Shown: positions 46,529 through 56,359 of the stretch, in pieces
How positions within the stretch are numbered: position 1 is the stretch's first letter
Layout of the letters: each line of letters begins with the position of its first letter
Origin: Pyrenopolyporus hunteri
Taxonomy: Eukaryota > Ascomycota > Sordariomycetes > Xylariales > Hypoxylaceae
Assembly (NCBI GenBank): GCA_902806595.1
Contig: CADCXC010000038.1
Span: 2,976,001-3,040,000, forward strand
DNA length: 64,000 nucleotides
Direction: 5' to 3'
Position numbers and translations under genes: made by a program
Notes under the pieces: generated by a model
Seen by the model: only the letters and a program-made list of their open reading frames with translations
Told to the model about the DNA's origin: nothing
Database searches by the model: none

Positions 46529-48496
46529 GATGCCCTCCTAGCCTATAATTACTGATGGGCGTTCTATTGTACATTGTTACGTCTCTGTCCAAATGGTTGC
46601 AACATACGCGCTCTGGTTACGGGGAAGTTTATGATTGGATTGCCATCCAGGGATGGTCAGGTGTCGCATATAAACCTTGGTGGCAACATCCGTAGTTCCT
46701 TTTGTAATAAGAGCGATGTCGTGGGGTGGATTGGGCGGCGCAAGGAAGTGGATGTATCTTACAGTCGCACACATAACCCTGGTGTCAATACCTTCCCGGC
46801 CCGTCCGATTGCAGGGTCTGATTCATAATGTTGTAATCTACTAGTGTCTATTATTTGGATATCGTTACCGAAAACCAGTTGCTTCACTCTTTTGTTTCCG
46901 TTTCATCTTCGGTGGTTGTGACTTGCCTTCTTCGAGTAGATCTGCTGAGCTGCGTATTTAGCTGTCGTAAACTTCAATTAGTCTTAATTATAAGTTGCAA
47001 TCTTATAAAATTAATGTGTACCTCGTTTGTGTCCGTACATAATTACCAAGCTTCCTCTACACGTAGTTCCCTATGTTGTCTTCTCTTTTTACCATTTATG
47101 ATTTTCGAACTACTTCACCAACTCTAAGCAACCTTTTCCAAGATCACCATAATCAGCCTAGTTTTACGATTGTAACATTCCTATCATGACATTCCTATCA
47201 TGACATTCCTATCATGACATTCCTATCATGACATTCCTATCATGACATTCCTATCATGACATTCCTATCATGACATTCCTATCATGACTATAACAATTCA
47301 CGAAGGAATCATATCTTTCGGGTAAACTATAATCGGTACCTATCACCGTGTTTTGCCCATGAAGCTCATTATCTTTATTTATATCAGTTGACGCTGAGGA
47401 AGAAGAGCCTAAGGAGTAGTAGGTAGCCCCTTACAAATTATATAAAATTCCAAAAGCCGACCCTAGACCAAGTAATGTTACAAACCCAGAACCCCTAACC
47501 CGCCCTATCTAAACATCCAGCAGTTAGGTATCTCAGCAATAATTTTGGAATCGGATTTGCACCTGGGGCTCAGTGTCTGGCCTTAGCAAAATGAGAAAAC
47601 ATAACCTCACTGCGCAAGAACTACTTTTTACGCCAAGTAAATGTAAATTGGTAAATAACGCCACGCCTTTTTTAACACTTCTTAACGCTTGGTCCTATAT
47701 TATAACGCCGATCTTGAAGTTATGAGGAGAGTACTGCAAGAACGTTAAATACGGCCTTCTCGAGGAACTTTGATCGCTTCCCGAAGCTATGGATTTAGGT
47801 GAAAAATGACGAACCGGTACCTATCCTTCTATACACAGTATTGAATAATATAGACAGCTTCTCAGTGGAGATATCTCCATCCTTTTCCCAGCTCTTTGAC
47901 CTATCTCTGGAGCTACGTTAATTGAGAAATGGGGGATAGCCAACTCGGGGATATCGAAATAATAATACTAAACCGTTACGCCGATGATGTGCAACATGGT
48001 CATGATGGCTCAAACTTGGAATGAAGCACTTAAAACTAGACGGATATGTGAATCTATTCGATTCACGACTGTAATCACGTTATGTACAGTGAATTCTATC
48101 TTTGCTGATACAGGAACACACCTCAATTGCCTAGGTAGATACATGGGCAACCCATTGGAGCCCTACTCCGGCTGTATCTACACTGGATGTTGGAATCATT
48201 TCAAGTCATCAGATTATACCCTGCTCTCCGAACGGGTATCCTTTCCTTTCTATCCGGCCATATCCTTTCATCTGTGTACAATAGATCCTATGGTACACGA
48301 TATCTCGACGCGCAACGCTTGCTCCGCGTCGTCCATCTAAGCGACTCTGAAATGTGAGACAACCTGTTCAATCACAAACTTTCCAGCCAACGCCGCTACA
48401 AGTGCTTAAGCCCATATGTAGGAACGGTCCATTATAAAAACCGGACCTATGCATTCGTTCGTACTCTTCGTCCTTTGTCTTGTTCATCTCTTATAT
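46529..48496. other. Convergent intergenic region with minisatellite
   Basis: About 2 kb between the 3' ends of the GH17 and DUF3405 genes, relatively AT-rich, containing the minisatellite at 47175-47286. No gene is supported; the 118-codon frame at 47984-48340 is unlike any family. Confidence 0.5.
47175..47286. repeat. 14-bp minisatellite, 8 identical copies
   Basis: ACATTCCTATCATG repeated eight times without a mismatch by eye (112 bp). Perfect copies imply recent expansion or homogenisation. Confidence 0.95.
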
Positions 48497-51061
48497 TCAA
48501 GCCCCAGGGTCCGACTCGGGTATTTCGAGCGTTTCCTCTGGATTTGCCTCGACGGGCAATTCGACTTCCTTGACCGGGTGGAGCAGCATGGGCGGTAGAC
48601 ACATCCTGCCCTCGCCACCACGCATTTCGTTCACGCTTGTGCCGTTCTTGCTCTCATCCACGGTCAACTCGAATTCCTCGCCTCCATCGTTATTGACCTT
48701 TAATCCGAGCCATCTTCGGTACAAGTTGGGTGCGAAACCCGAATTGTAGAACCAGGTGAGGCCTATAAGGTTATGCTCACGCTGACCGAAGACGGAGGTA
48801 CGCGAGCCTCCGGTGGCTCCGTTCTTGCCATTGTTGAGGGTCCTCTCGAAAACATCCGTGGGCCACTCCCGGTCCACGTAGAGAGGGTGTGGCACGAACA
48901 CGGCCTTGTAACCGTGGTGTAGGGCAACCGTACCTGGCCACATTTCGGGGAAAGCGTGGTGTTTTAGGAATGCGGTCTCTCGATGCATTTTCAAGAGTAG
49001 GCGACGGGACATACGTGATGCTGTGATGATCTGGGCTCTGCGTGGCGGCATTCCGTTGCCATCTGTCGTGTTGTAACCGGTGATATCGTCCGCCAGACCC
49101 CAAGTAGTCCCTTCTGGGTCAAACATAGGGTTGAACGTAATATACTCAGCCTCTTCGCCAACTCCCCAAACGTATTTATCTTTTTCGTATGAAGTCTCTG
49201 GAACCGGGTCGTCATCCGGTTCGAGCCAGTCGTTGGGGTCTCCGGGTCTTTCGGGTCCCCAGATTGGCTTCTCGCCGCGGCCAGAATGCGAGTGCTTATC
49301 GGATCCGTGGATGCCGTCCCAGATGTTATCCGCGCCTGTGACGCCCATCTCGGTCTGGACCCGAGCCATCTGCTTGAAATCCTCCCAAGTTCCATGCACG
49401 GAAGGGACGTAAAATCGAGCGTTCCGCTCCCAGAGACCCTTTCTCGGCTGCTCCTTAGCCCAGTTCTCGATCTTTGTAAACAGGTCGTAGTAGTGGCCAA
49501 TGTATCGGATATCCATTTCCCACTGCCAGTAATAGTCGTATTCCGGGTGCTGGTAGGCGAAATATTGCATAGCCATCTGCAAGCCGCGGTATACACCATG
49601 CACAGGTAAATCCGGCCCACGAGAGAAGAGATCGTGAATTCCCTGGTAGAGTGCTAACATCTGAGTTTCCGTCCATAACGTGACAAGACCCCGGAATTCT
49701 TCGGGTATAGTATCTTCGATCCGTTTTTGATACGTGGCCGCATCCGCCCAGATCGGGTGCGCGGCATCGTTCTTGACTTGAACAAGTAGGTGGACGTCGT
49801 ACCGACCACCGGACGCCAGGGCCAACTCGCTAATCAGGGAGCGGATATTCATGATATCCTCTTCCCTCCATAAATATTCATCCCAGCACCGAATAACCAC
49901 AGCGGTCCTCGGAAGCTGTTCCCCTGTAGGCTTTTCATCAGAGGCTGGTGCAGGGCTCTTCTCCCCAGACGTTGTTGAGGACTGGGACGATTTACTAGGC
50001 AAGGAGTCTCGCGCGTGAAGGTTCGTAGTGGCGATATCTTCGTTGATGTAGAAGCCGTGAGGTGAAGCTTGCCTGGGGGGTACCTTCTTGTAGCGAGCGG
50101 CGTTTGCTTGATAGCATCGCCTCTGTACGTCCGCCCAGTCCGTCTTCCTCCAGTCGACCTGAGGGACTTTATCCCAGGTACTCTCAAAGCCGTCCTTTTC
50201 ACCATGCTCGCCTGTGCCTAGGCCACCCGACCTCACGGAATAGCCGAAGCCGTACGGTCCATACCGACCGTACCGTTCGAAGCAGATATCCTCGGGCAGC
50301 CCTAAGAGCTCATAGGAGCCGAGCACAGCTTCGGGGAAACCGTTGGGACGCCCTTCATAGTAGCGAATGGGAGGCACACGCACTTTGTTGGCCTTGTCGA
50401 TGTAGCATTCCTGAAAATGCTCAGGAGAATCCCGGAAAACGCTATGGGGATACTGGATGAATTCCTTGCTGGCAGGCAAACTCCGCTGTTCAACGTCTTG
50501 CTTCGAGTTGGTGTTGTTGACGTAGGACAGCTTATCTATAGCCGGTTCGCCTTTAGAACGGGGATATTCGGGGATGCTCTGAGAGAAAGACACCAGATTC
50601 CTAATACCGCCGTAATATCTTGTAAGGAATGGATAGGATTCCCACGGAGGGGGAGCGGACGCTGGTCTGTCGATCCTACCTTCGGCCAGAGCTCTATTCT
50701 CATTGTGACTCGCTCGAATAAGGGAGAATATCATCAGGAATATTAACGATGACAAGCCAAAGCAGAGGAAGCGAACAACTTTGTTCGGGAGACGGTAGCC
50801 AAAGGGCCGGCGTGGCCCACGAGAAGTTGCGAAGGCCCTTTTTGACATGATAGGAGTTGCAACGGATGTGGAAGCACTTGTAAACCTAGAAGTGCTGGTG
50901 CTGGGAGATGATGAGGCGGCCGAATAACCGTCATAGTCGGAGTCGTCATAAGAATCGTTTGAATCTCGCTCCTTGGTTGTGAGGCTTAGGTTTTCGTAAA
51001 CGGGTAATTTGGATTGGCGGCCGTCGCGGGAACGTAACGGGTTCCAGGAGAGACCTCCCAT
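48497..51061 (-). CDS. DUF3405 type II membrane protein
   Basis: A single-exon gene; I choose the Met of MGGLSWNPL (51061), giving 854 residues, although the frame stays open 30 codons further up. A Ser/Asp-rich cytosolic tail precedes one hydrophobic segment at about 95-116 (VVRFLCFGLSSLIFLMIFSL), so it should be a type II protein of the ER or Golgi. The lumenal part has the fungal DUF3405 features: AVVIRCWDEYLWREEDIMNI, QWEMDIRYIGHYYDLF, EYITFNPMFDPEGTTWG and MFDPEGTTW. The family is found in filamentous fungi and looks glycosyltransferase-like, but no activity is established. Expression level and substrate cannot be judged from sequence. Confidence 0.85.
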   Translation of the reverse strand: MGGLSWNPLRSRDGRQSKLPVYENLSLTTKERDSNDSYDDSDYDGYSAASSSPSTSTSRFTSASTSVATPIMSKRAFATSRGPRRPFGYRLPNKVVRFLCFGLSSLIFLMIFSLIRASHNENRALAEGRIDRPASAPPPWESYPFLTRYYGGIRNLVSFSQSIPEYPRSKGEPAIDKLSYVNNTNSKQDVEQRSLPASKEFIQYPHSVFRDSPEHFQECYIDKANKVRVPPIRYYEGRPNGFPEAVLGSYELLGLPEDICFERYGRYGPYGFGYSVRSGGLGTGEHGEKDGFESTWDKVPQVDWRKTDWADVQRRCYQANAARYKKVPPRQASPHGFYINEDIATTNLHARDSLPSKSSQSSTTSGEKSPAPASDEKPTGEQLPRTAVVIRCWDEYLWREEDIMNIRSLISELALASGGRYDVHLLVQVKNDAAHPIWADAATYQKRIEDTIPEEFRGLVTLWTETQMLALYQGIHDLFSRGPDLPVHGVYRGLQMAMQYFAYQHPEYDYYWQWEMDIRYIGHYYDLFTKIENWAKEQPRKGLWERNARFYVPSVHGTWEDFKQMARVQTEMGVTGADNIWDGIHGSDKHSHSGRGEKPIWGPERPGDPNDWLEPDDDPVPETSYEKDKYVWGVGEEAEYITFNPMFDPEGTTWGLADDITGYNTTDGNGMPPRRAQIITASRMSRRLLLKMHRETAFLKHHAFPEMWPGTVALHHGYKAVFVPHPLYVDREWPTDVFERTLNNGKNGATGGSRTSVFGQREHNLIGLTWFYNSGFAPNLYRRWLGLKVNNDGGEEFELTVDESKNGTSVNEMRGGEGRMCLPPMLLHPVKEVELPVEANPEETLEIPESDPGA

Positions 51062-53222
51062 CTTAGATGGGGCGCAAGGATGCTGTTTGATGGTATTAGT
51101 ATATCGCAATGTTATCCATAAAAATGTTGTGTTTTCATGGAGGGGGATCATTCATATGACTTACCACCAGGCTACCCGAGTTCAGGTACCAGATTTGGGC
51201 GATTATGTGTTAACCAACTTGATTTAGATTATTTTCGGATTATTCGACGGTTTGTTGTCTTCGAGTCTCGGCTTCAGTGATAATACTTGGTAGCATCAAA
51301 CTTCAGGATTAACGCTGGGTCAACGCTGGAGAACGGGTTGTGCACAGTTGATAGTGCAGTTTGCATAGAAAGTGAACAGTGAAACAGTGTGTTTACAAGG
51401 AAGAGACTTCAGGAGATGGAGATCTCAATCAAAGCGGGATGGTTAATCGACGGGTACTTGGTTAATCGATACGCGAATTGGCGGCGGTTGTTTTGGAACT
51501 CCAACTTTTCTCCCTTCCGGTCCAATAGCCGTTGGCCCCTCGCCCTTGCTCTTACCCTTGTCTCGTTGGCGACCTGGCAACCGTAGGAAGGTGCAGGGTA
51601 CCTAGGTACTGTGGTTGAGGGTCAACTACGTAATGGCAGACGATGAACCAATCATTGCACGCGGATGGGGATTAGCTAAGAATCCTCTATTGAATAGGTG
51701 CATAACACAGGATGCATATGCACATACATGTACATACACACCCAGGTACGTACGTACATGTACGGATTACGTAGCTTGAATGACACCCGATTTACGCCTG
51801 ACTAAGGTATGTAGGTAGGTACCTTAGCTCATCGAAACTACATGTACATGTACATGTAATTATTCCCTTCTATCTCAACGTCCACAAAGTCCACCAATGT
51901 CCGGCAAATTGGAAAGAATCTATGCATCTAGACGGACCTCCCCTAGCCTAATTACCTATTTTTCAATCTGTATCACCTATCTAAGCACGTAAGCAGTATA
52001 TCGCCTGAGGGGTGGTTCCTCTTCTAACCCCAAGCTTTTCCAAGTTTCGATGGCAAGTCGTCTACATCCTATAATGAGCACTGCAAGTCTAACAAATTAT
52101 CGTGAAAAAAAAAAAAAAAAAATCGTCGGCTGATGACCCACACGATGCCCCCTCACATTAGCAAGGTCACGTCCACGCGCATTTACGCTTGTTATATGCC
52201 CAGCCTAGGACCGCGCCAATGCGGTTATGGGTATATGTAAGGACTTGCAGCAGCTTGCAGCCTCGGGACGCTGAGCGGTTCGCTCCGGCATGCGATACTC
52301 ATCCTGAGTGGGCGACGATATGCCCGGGTGCGTCTGGGAAACGCCTCATCGTAGCTCGTTTGGGGCGTTATTGCGACACCTGCCTCCGACTGCGGGCTTC
52401 CATCTGCAGCCGCATTGACGAGAAATACCACTCTGGAAAAGACCTAGTACATCCTATGCATATTCTGCAGGTCCCATCACACAGAACGCAACAATCCGAA
52501 TTTCTGTCAATTGTACGGAGACATACGACTTTTGCCTTCATGCTATATTGCTCTGTCCAACTTTGGCAGGTCTGCTTCGAGGAGTATGCGACCCAGATCC
52601 AATACATCACCGTTTCGTCAAGCCCCGGCCATGGTTATGTCAGGCCTCAATCTTTAACCCACCAAACTGTGGATCTATCGCTATAAGACCTACTTCAGAA
52701 TGCGGGAGCTCAAGTGGCCATTCTCGCTTACCTACCTTAGGTAGGTATAACATAGAATCGTCTCTGGTCTCTCTCCCACTCTCCCTCTCTCCCCCGGCTT
52801 ATGTCAAGGTTTACACATACATACCGATTCCGCTGGCAAGCTGTGGCTAGCTTAGACCTTGTACATCACCCTCGTGCATCCATGTATGAATGCATGGCAT
52901 CTGCTATCATCACTTGACCTCCGGCAGGAGGAACCAACTAGGTTAACTAACTCGGATCTCCAATGTCTTGCCTTGTCTTCCTTTCCCCTCTATGGTTTAC
53001 GTATAAAGTCTCCCTCGATGTCGTGCCTCCCTTTCTCATCACAACCTCTGCACCTCGTGAGTAAAACTCAAAAGTAGCTTTTAGGCTCTACATTTGTTTC
53101 CTCGAAGTCAGACCCTTTCGTATTCCGTCTGCACGAATATCACATCGTATGGCCTTGACATAGACCTTCTGGCACTTATATGGTTTAACCAACTATCCAC
53201 GTCATCTTCTACCTCTGACATC
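51062..53222. other. Divergent intergenic region
   Basis: 2.2 kb between the DUF3405 gene and the luciferase-like gene. It holds ACATGT repeats (51839-51858), GTACGTACGTACATGTAC near 51745, GGTA repeats at 51805-51822 and 52730-52748, and an 18-base A run (52105-52122). CT-rich DNA at 52760-52800 is probably promoter or leader of the plus-strand gene. No gene is supported. Confidence 0.5.
51839..51858. repeat. ACATGT palindromic repeat
   Basis: Twenty self-complementary bases made of ACATGT units. Confidence 0.8.
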
Positions 53223-54119
53223 ATGTCCACCACACTTACACGGACCGACACGTCAACACAACCATCTTCTGTCGATGTTTGTCCCAATCGTAATAACGAC
53301 CCTATTGCCATAAACGTGACTATCAGGCAAGACCCTCTGTCCGTGACGCTGGACGGGCCCGCCATCTTCGTTATTGCTATATTGCTGATCTCCAGCATAC
53401 AATTGCTCGAGCGGTCGACCGTTGCCCTTCTCATCGGTTTGGCCACAGTCGTCGTCTTCGTCCACAATGACTACCAGAACTACCTGAAACTCGGCCCAGG
53501 TGGTACTCCGGCAACATTTCCCGGTTACCTACGTATCAATTGGCTCAAGCTCTGGGCCTGTCGCGATCCCTTCAACCCCCTCCCAGCAGATCCGGACGTG
53601 CAGCCAGCCACCGGGATCCTCCGCAGGAAACCCCTTCCTTATCGTTGTGGACTGCGCCCGAAGGTTGTTGGGATAGCGCCGCAACGGCAAGTCAACCAAT
53701 TTGGGTCGCGAGAGTGCTACCTCATTCTACGACGAATCCTAGAAAACCATAGCAGCAACAACCCCGACGAGGTAGGCATCGGCACATCCTGCTTCGAGAA
53801 GCACGGCATAGGGCTATTTTCTCGATATCCCTTCAACAAGACGTGTCAAGGGGAGATTTGTCATGTTCATAACTCGGATTACTCAATGCATTTAAACCTA
53901 CACCCGGAAGATGTAAAGGAGGTTATCGAGAAAGGCTGGGGACAGCGCCACCCGTTGACCAGCCAGTGTCTGTTGAAGATGCCGGTCCCGAAGCAGTTTA
54001 CGATGGTGTACGCTCCGCGGTCGATGGACGAGCTAAAAGTCGTATGCCAGATCATCGAGGCGGCTGGTTGGTGGGTCGGTGCAAAGGAGATGAGGTTAGA
54101 GGGAGCGGCAGATTTGTGA
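53223..54119 (+). CDS. Luciferase-domain-like membrane protein
   Basis: A single-exon gene of 298 residues from MSTTLTRTD; the frame is open upstream but without an ATG. Two adjoining hydrophobic segments (about 47-60 and 64-81: IFVIAILLISSIQL and VALLIGLATVVVFV) suggest a membrane hairpin near the N-terminus. The C-terminal domain has CQGEICHVHNSDYSMHLNL, then HPEDVKEVIEKGWGQRHPL and FTMVYAPRSMDELKVV ending in IIEAAGWWV, matching the fungal 'luciferase domain' family (DUF5519-like). The name comes from a structural or annotation link; no light-emitting activity is implied and function is unknown. The His-x-His and the EKGWG-RHPL stretch are the conserved core. Confidence 0.8.
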   Translation: MSTTLTRTDTSTQPSSVDVCPNRNNDPIAINVTIRQDPLSVTLDGPAIFVIAILLISSIQLLERSTVALLIGLATVVVFVHNDYQNYLKLGPGGTPATFPGYLRINWLKLWACRDPFNPLPADPDVQPATGILRRKPLPYRCGLRPKVVGIAPQRQVNQFGSRECYLILRRILENHSSNNPDEVGIGTSCFEKHGIGLFSRYPFNKTCQGEICHVHNSDYSMHLNLHPEDVKEVIEKGWGQRHPLTSQCLLKMPVPKQFTMVYAPRSMDELKVVCQIIEAAGWWVGAKEMRLEGAADL

Positions 54120-55087
54120 ATAGCTATGCGGAGAGCTTTACAACTACCTAGACAATCAGACCGAGACCTCGCTTTACGGAGCAGAGCATATGAGAATAGC
54201 TTTATATACCGCCAACCCGCCCAGACCGCCCCGATACAAACAAGGAAGATCAAACGCTACAATTGGTATCACCTTCAAATACTTTTAATAAAAAAAGATT
54301 CAGCCATCTGAGGAATCGAACACCAAAGCCTAACGATACTTTTAACGATGTCTTATGGGGATACGTCGCTGATATAATTTGTTAGGCCGCTCCAACTTGG
54401 CTGTTTCGTTGTTTGCTAAAGCCCAAGGGGTTTGCCATCTATATGCAATTCTTCATGGCGTAAAACTTATGGGTGTAGAGCGATGTTTGGTATAAAGCTT
54501 CGAAGACTGTAGGTTCGGCGAATTATAGTCGAGACGAACACGTATAGAAAGAATAGACCTAAGACGGCAATGCAACAGCAATTCATTCTTAAACAATATG
54601 CCGTAGGAGCATGTTCGTGAGTAAAGCGCAGTACAACCTTCGGGAATACGCTCTTGTCGAGTACCTATTCCTGAACATCGCAAGGTATATCAGACGGGAG
54701 TCTGCAGACTCAATCAATCCCTGAAGCCAGACGTCCTAGTTGCTTGCAATTCTAGACCGAGTTTCCAGTGCATAGCCCAAGAGCGCTCGAAACAACACCT
54801 GCCTGAATAATGAGACGGCCTCCCTCAGTCCCCTTGCTAAACGTCGCTTCGGAGAAGAACACGCATCGTCGCTGGAAACAAATTGCCGGCTCCCTTGTCC
54901 CGAATAGTCGTACATCACATCGTGGCTTTTTCTTTCTTTGTTTTCCGCAAGCGTGATCTTCAGCGTATAGCTTATTAATACATCCATAGCACAATTACGT
55001 AGGTTTGGCCTTTGAGAGGCAAATAACAAACCGTCGGAGCAGCAGTAGTAAGCAAGCAATAATAAAAATAACAATAACAATAACCCC
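54120..55087. other. Convergent intergenic region
   Basis: Between the luciferase-like gene and CUS2. A T-run on the minus strand and a B-box-like GTTCGATTCC occur near 54290-54320 but no tRNA cloverleaf can be built. No gene is supported. Confidence 0.5.
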
Positions 55088-56359
55088 TCAACCATCGCTA
55101 TCCTCAGCGTCCGCCTCCTCGTCGCCGCCCTGCTTCTTGCCGGACTTGCGGTACCTCTCGCGGCCGGTGGCGATGGTAGCGCGGACGGTGCGGCCGTCGA
55201 AGGCGCGGCCGTCCATGAGGTCGACGCAGGCGGCGGCGGCGTCGGGGTCCTTGAACTTGACGCTGGCGACGCCGTCCTCCTCGAGGTCGTACAGCACGAC
55301 GTTGGTGACGGCGCCCAGCTTGGAGCACTCGTCCCGGATGTCCTCCTTGATCTCCAGCAGCGCCGCCGGGTCCTCCTCCAGCTCCCGCAGCGTGAACATG
55401 TGCCGCAGGATCACCACCCGCTCCCGCCGCGCCCCCGTCTCCAGCTGGCCCCCGTACGGGTCGTCGTCGTCCCAGTCCGCCAGCTTCGCGTCGAGCTTTT
55501 GCGTTCGCTTGATGATCTTCTGCTTCTCCTGCTCCCGCGCCCGGTCCCGCGGCTTGCCGGCGCCGGTGATGTGGTTGCTCTTCTCGCTGCTGTTATTGTT
55601 GTTATTACCATTCTCGGCGTCGCCGGCCTGGCCGTTGCCGTTTCCGTTTCCGTTGCCGTTGCCTTTCCCGTCCTCGCCCTCGCCTTCTCGCTCGTAGTGC
55701 GTCTTCTTGTAGCTCAAGTCCGCGGGCTGGACGCGCATGCGGCCGCTGGCGAGCCCCGATGCGGTAAACCTGAAGTCGGTGTCATCGAGTAGCATGATAG
55801 CCATATCGACGCTCTGGGGCTTGAAGAAGACGATCAGGGCATCGCCCTTGAAGTTGCCCTTATCATCGGTATAGAGCTTGATGCGCGGCCGGCCGCTGTC
55901 GATCTCTTCGGCGATGACGCCGCATTTGCGCGAGAAGACGTCGTGCACCTCGTCGACCGTCACGTCTAATGGGAGCCCTGTAACGTATATGGCTGTGTTC
56001 TGGCGCGGCTGCGACTGCGACTTGAGCTTCTTCTGTGGCCGTTGTTGCGCTCCGCGTCCCGCATCGCCGGAGCCGTTCGCCTGGCCCTTCTTGCGCTTCT
56101 TGTTGGGGGGATTACTGCCGTTGTTGCTGTCGTCCGGGGTCGTACCACCGCCGTAGGCCAATTGCTGCTGGGCGAGCAGCTCCTCGTCGATTACGGGTAC
56201 CCATCGCTTCAGCTGGGCATCCCACTCGAATTCGCTCCCGTCGTCTTGTACGGCGATGTACTTGTTGTCGAGTTTGGAGAACGAGATGCGTTCGTCTTGG
56301 TCGAATTCGTGGGGATCTGTCGGGAAAGAAAGCCCTGCTGGGGCTTGCGGATCCGCCAT
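55088..56359 (-). CDS. CUS2: Splicing factor Cus2 / TAT-SF1 homologue
   Basis: A single-exon gene of 423 residues. Order: a short acidic/aromatic segment (EFEWDAQLKRWVPVIDEE, 43-60), a basic stretch (NKKRKKG, 86-92), RRM1 (about 121-200, TAIYVTGLPLD and NFKGDALIVFF), a low-complexity Gly/Asn run (232-256), then a C-terminal RRM/UHM (about 314-397) with GRAFDGR at 384-390, the Arg-x-Phe loop of U2AF-homology motifs. Cus2/TAT-SF1 binds the U2 snRNP protein Hsh155/SF3B1 through the UHM and influences U2 folding before prespliceosome formation, in the nucleus. The Gly-Asn repeat is a GGN-AAY coding microsatellite and probably length-variable. Confidence 0.92.
   Translation of the reverse strand: MADPQAPAGLSFPTDPHEFDQDERISFSKLDNKYIAVQDDGSEFEWDAQLKRWVPVIDEELLAQQQLAYGGGTTPDDSNNGSNPPNKKRKKGQANGSGDAGRGAQQRPQKKLKSQSQPRQNTAIYVTGLPLDVTVDEVHDVFSRKCGVIAEEIDSGRPRIKLYTDDKGNFKGDALIVFFKPQSVDMAIMLLDDTDFRFTASGLASGRMRVQPADLSYKKTHYEREGEGEDGKGNGNGNGNGNGQAGDAENGNNNNNSSEKSNHITGAGKPRDRAREQEKQKIIKRTQKLDAKLADWDDDDPYGGQLETGARRERVVILRHMFTLRELEEDPAALLEIKEDIRDECSKLGAVTNVVLYDLEEDGVASVKFKDPDAAAACVDLMDGRAFDGRTVRATIATGRERYRKSGKKQGGDEEADAEDSDG

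Noticed and set aside
47175..47286. Minisatellite considered as a CRISPR array or coding repeat
   Set aside because: Units are contiguous without spacers, and no open frame crosses the array.
47984..48340. 118-codon plus-strand frame
   Set aside because: Composition unlike the neighbouring genes and no known domain.
54285..54400. Minus-strand GTTCGATTCC followed by a seven-T run, resembling a tRNA 3' end
   Set aside because: The T-stem has a mismatch and no complementary 5' acceptor strand or A box is found within 100 bases upstream.
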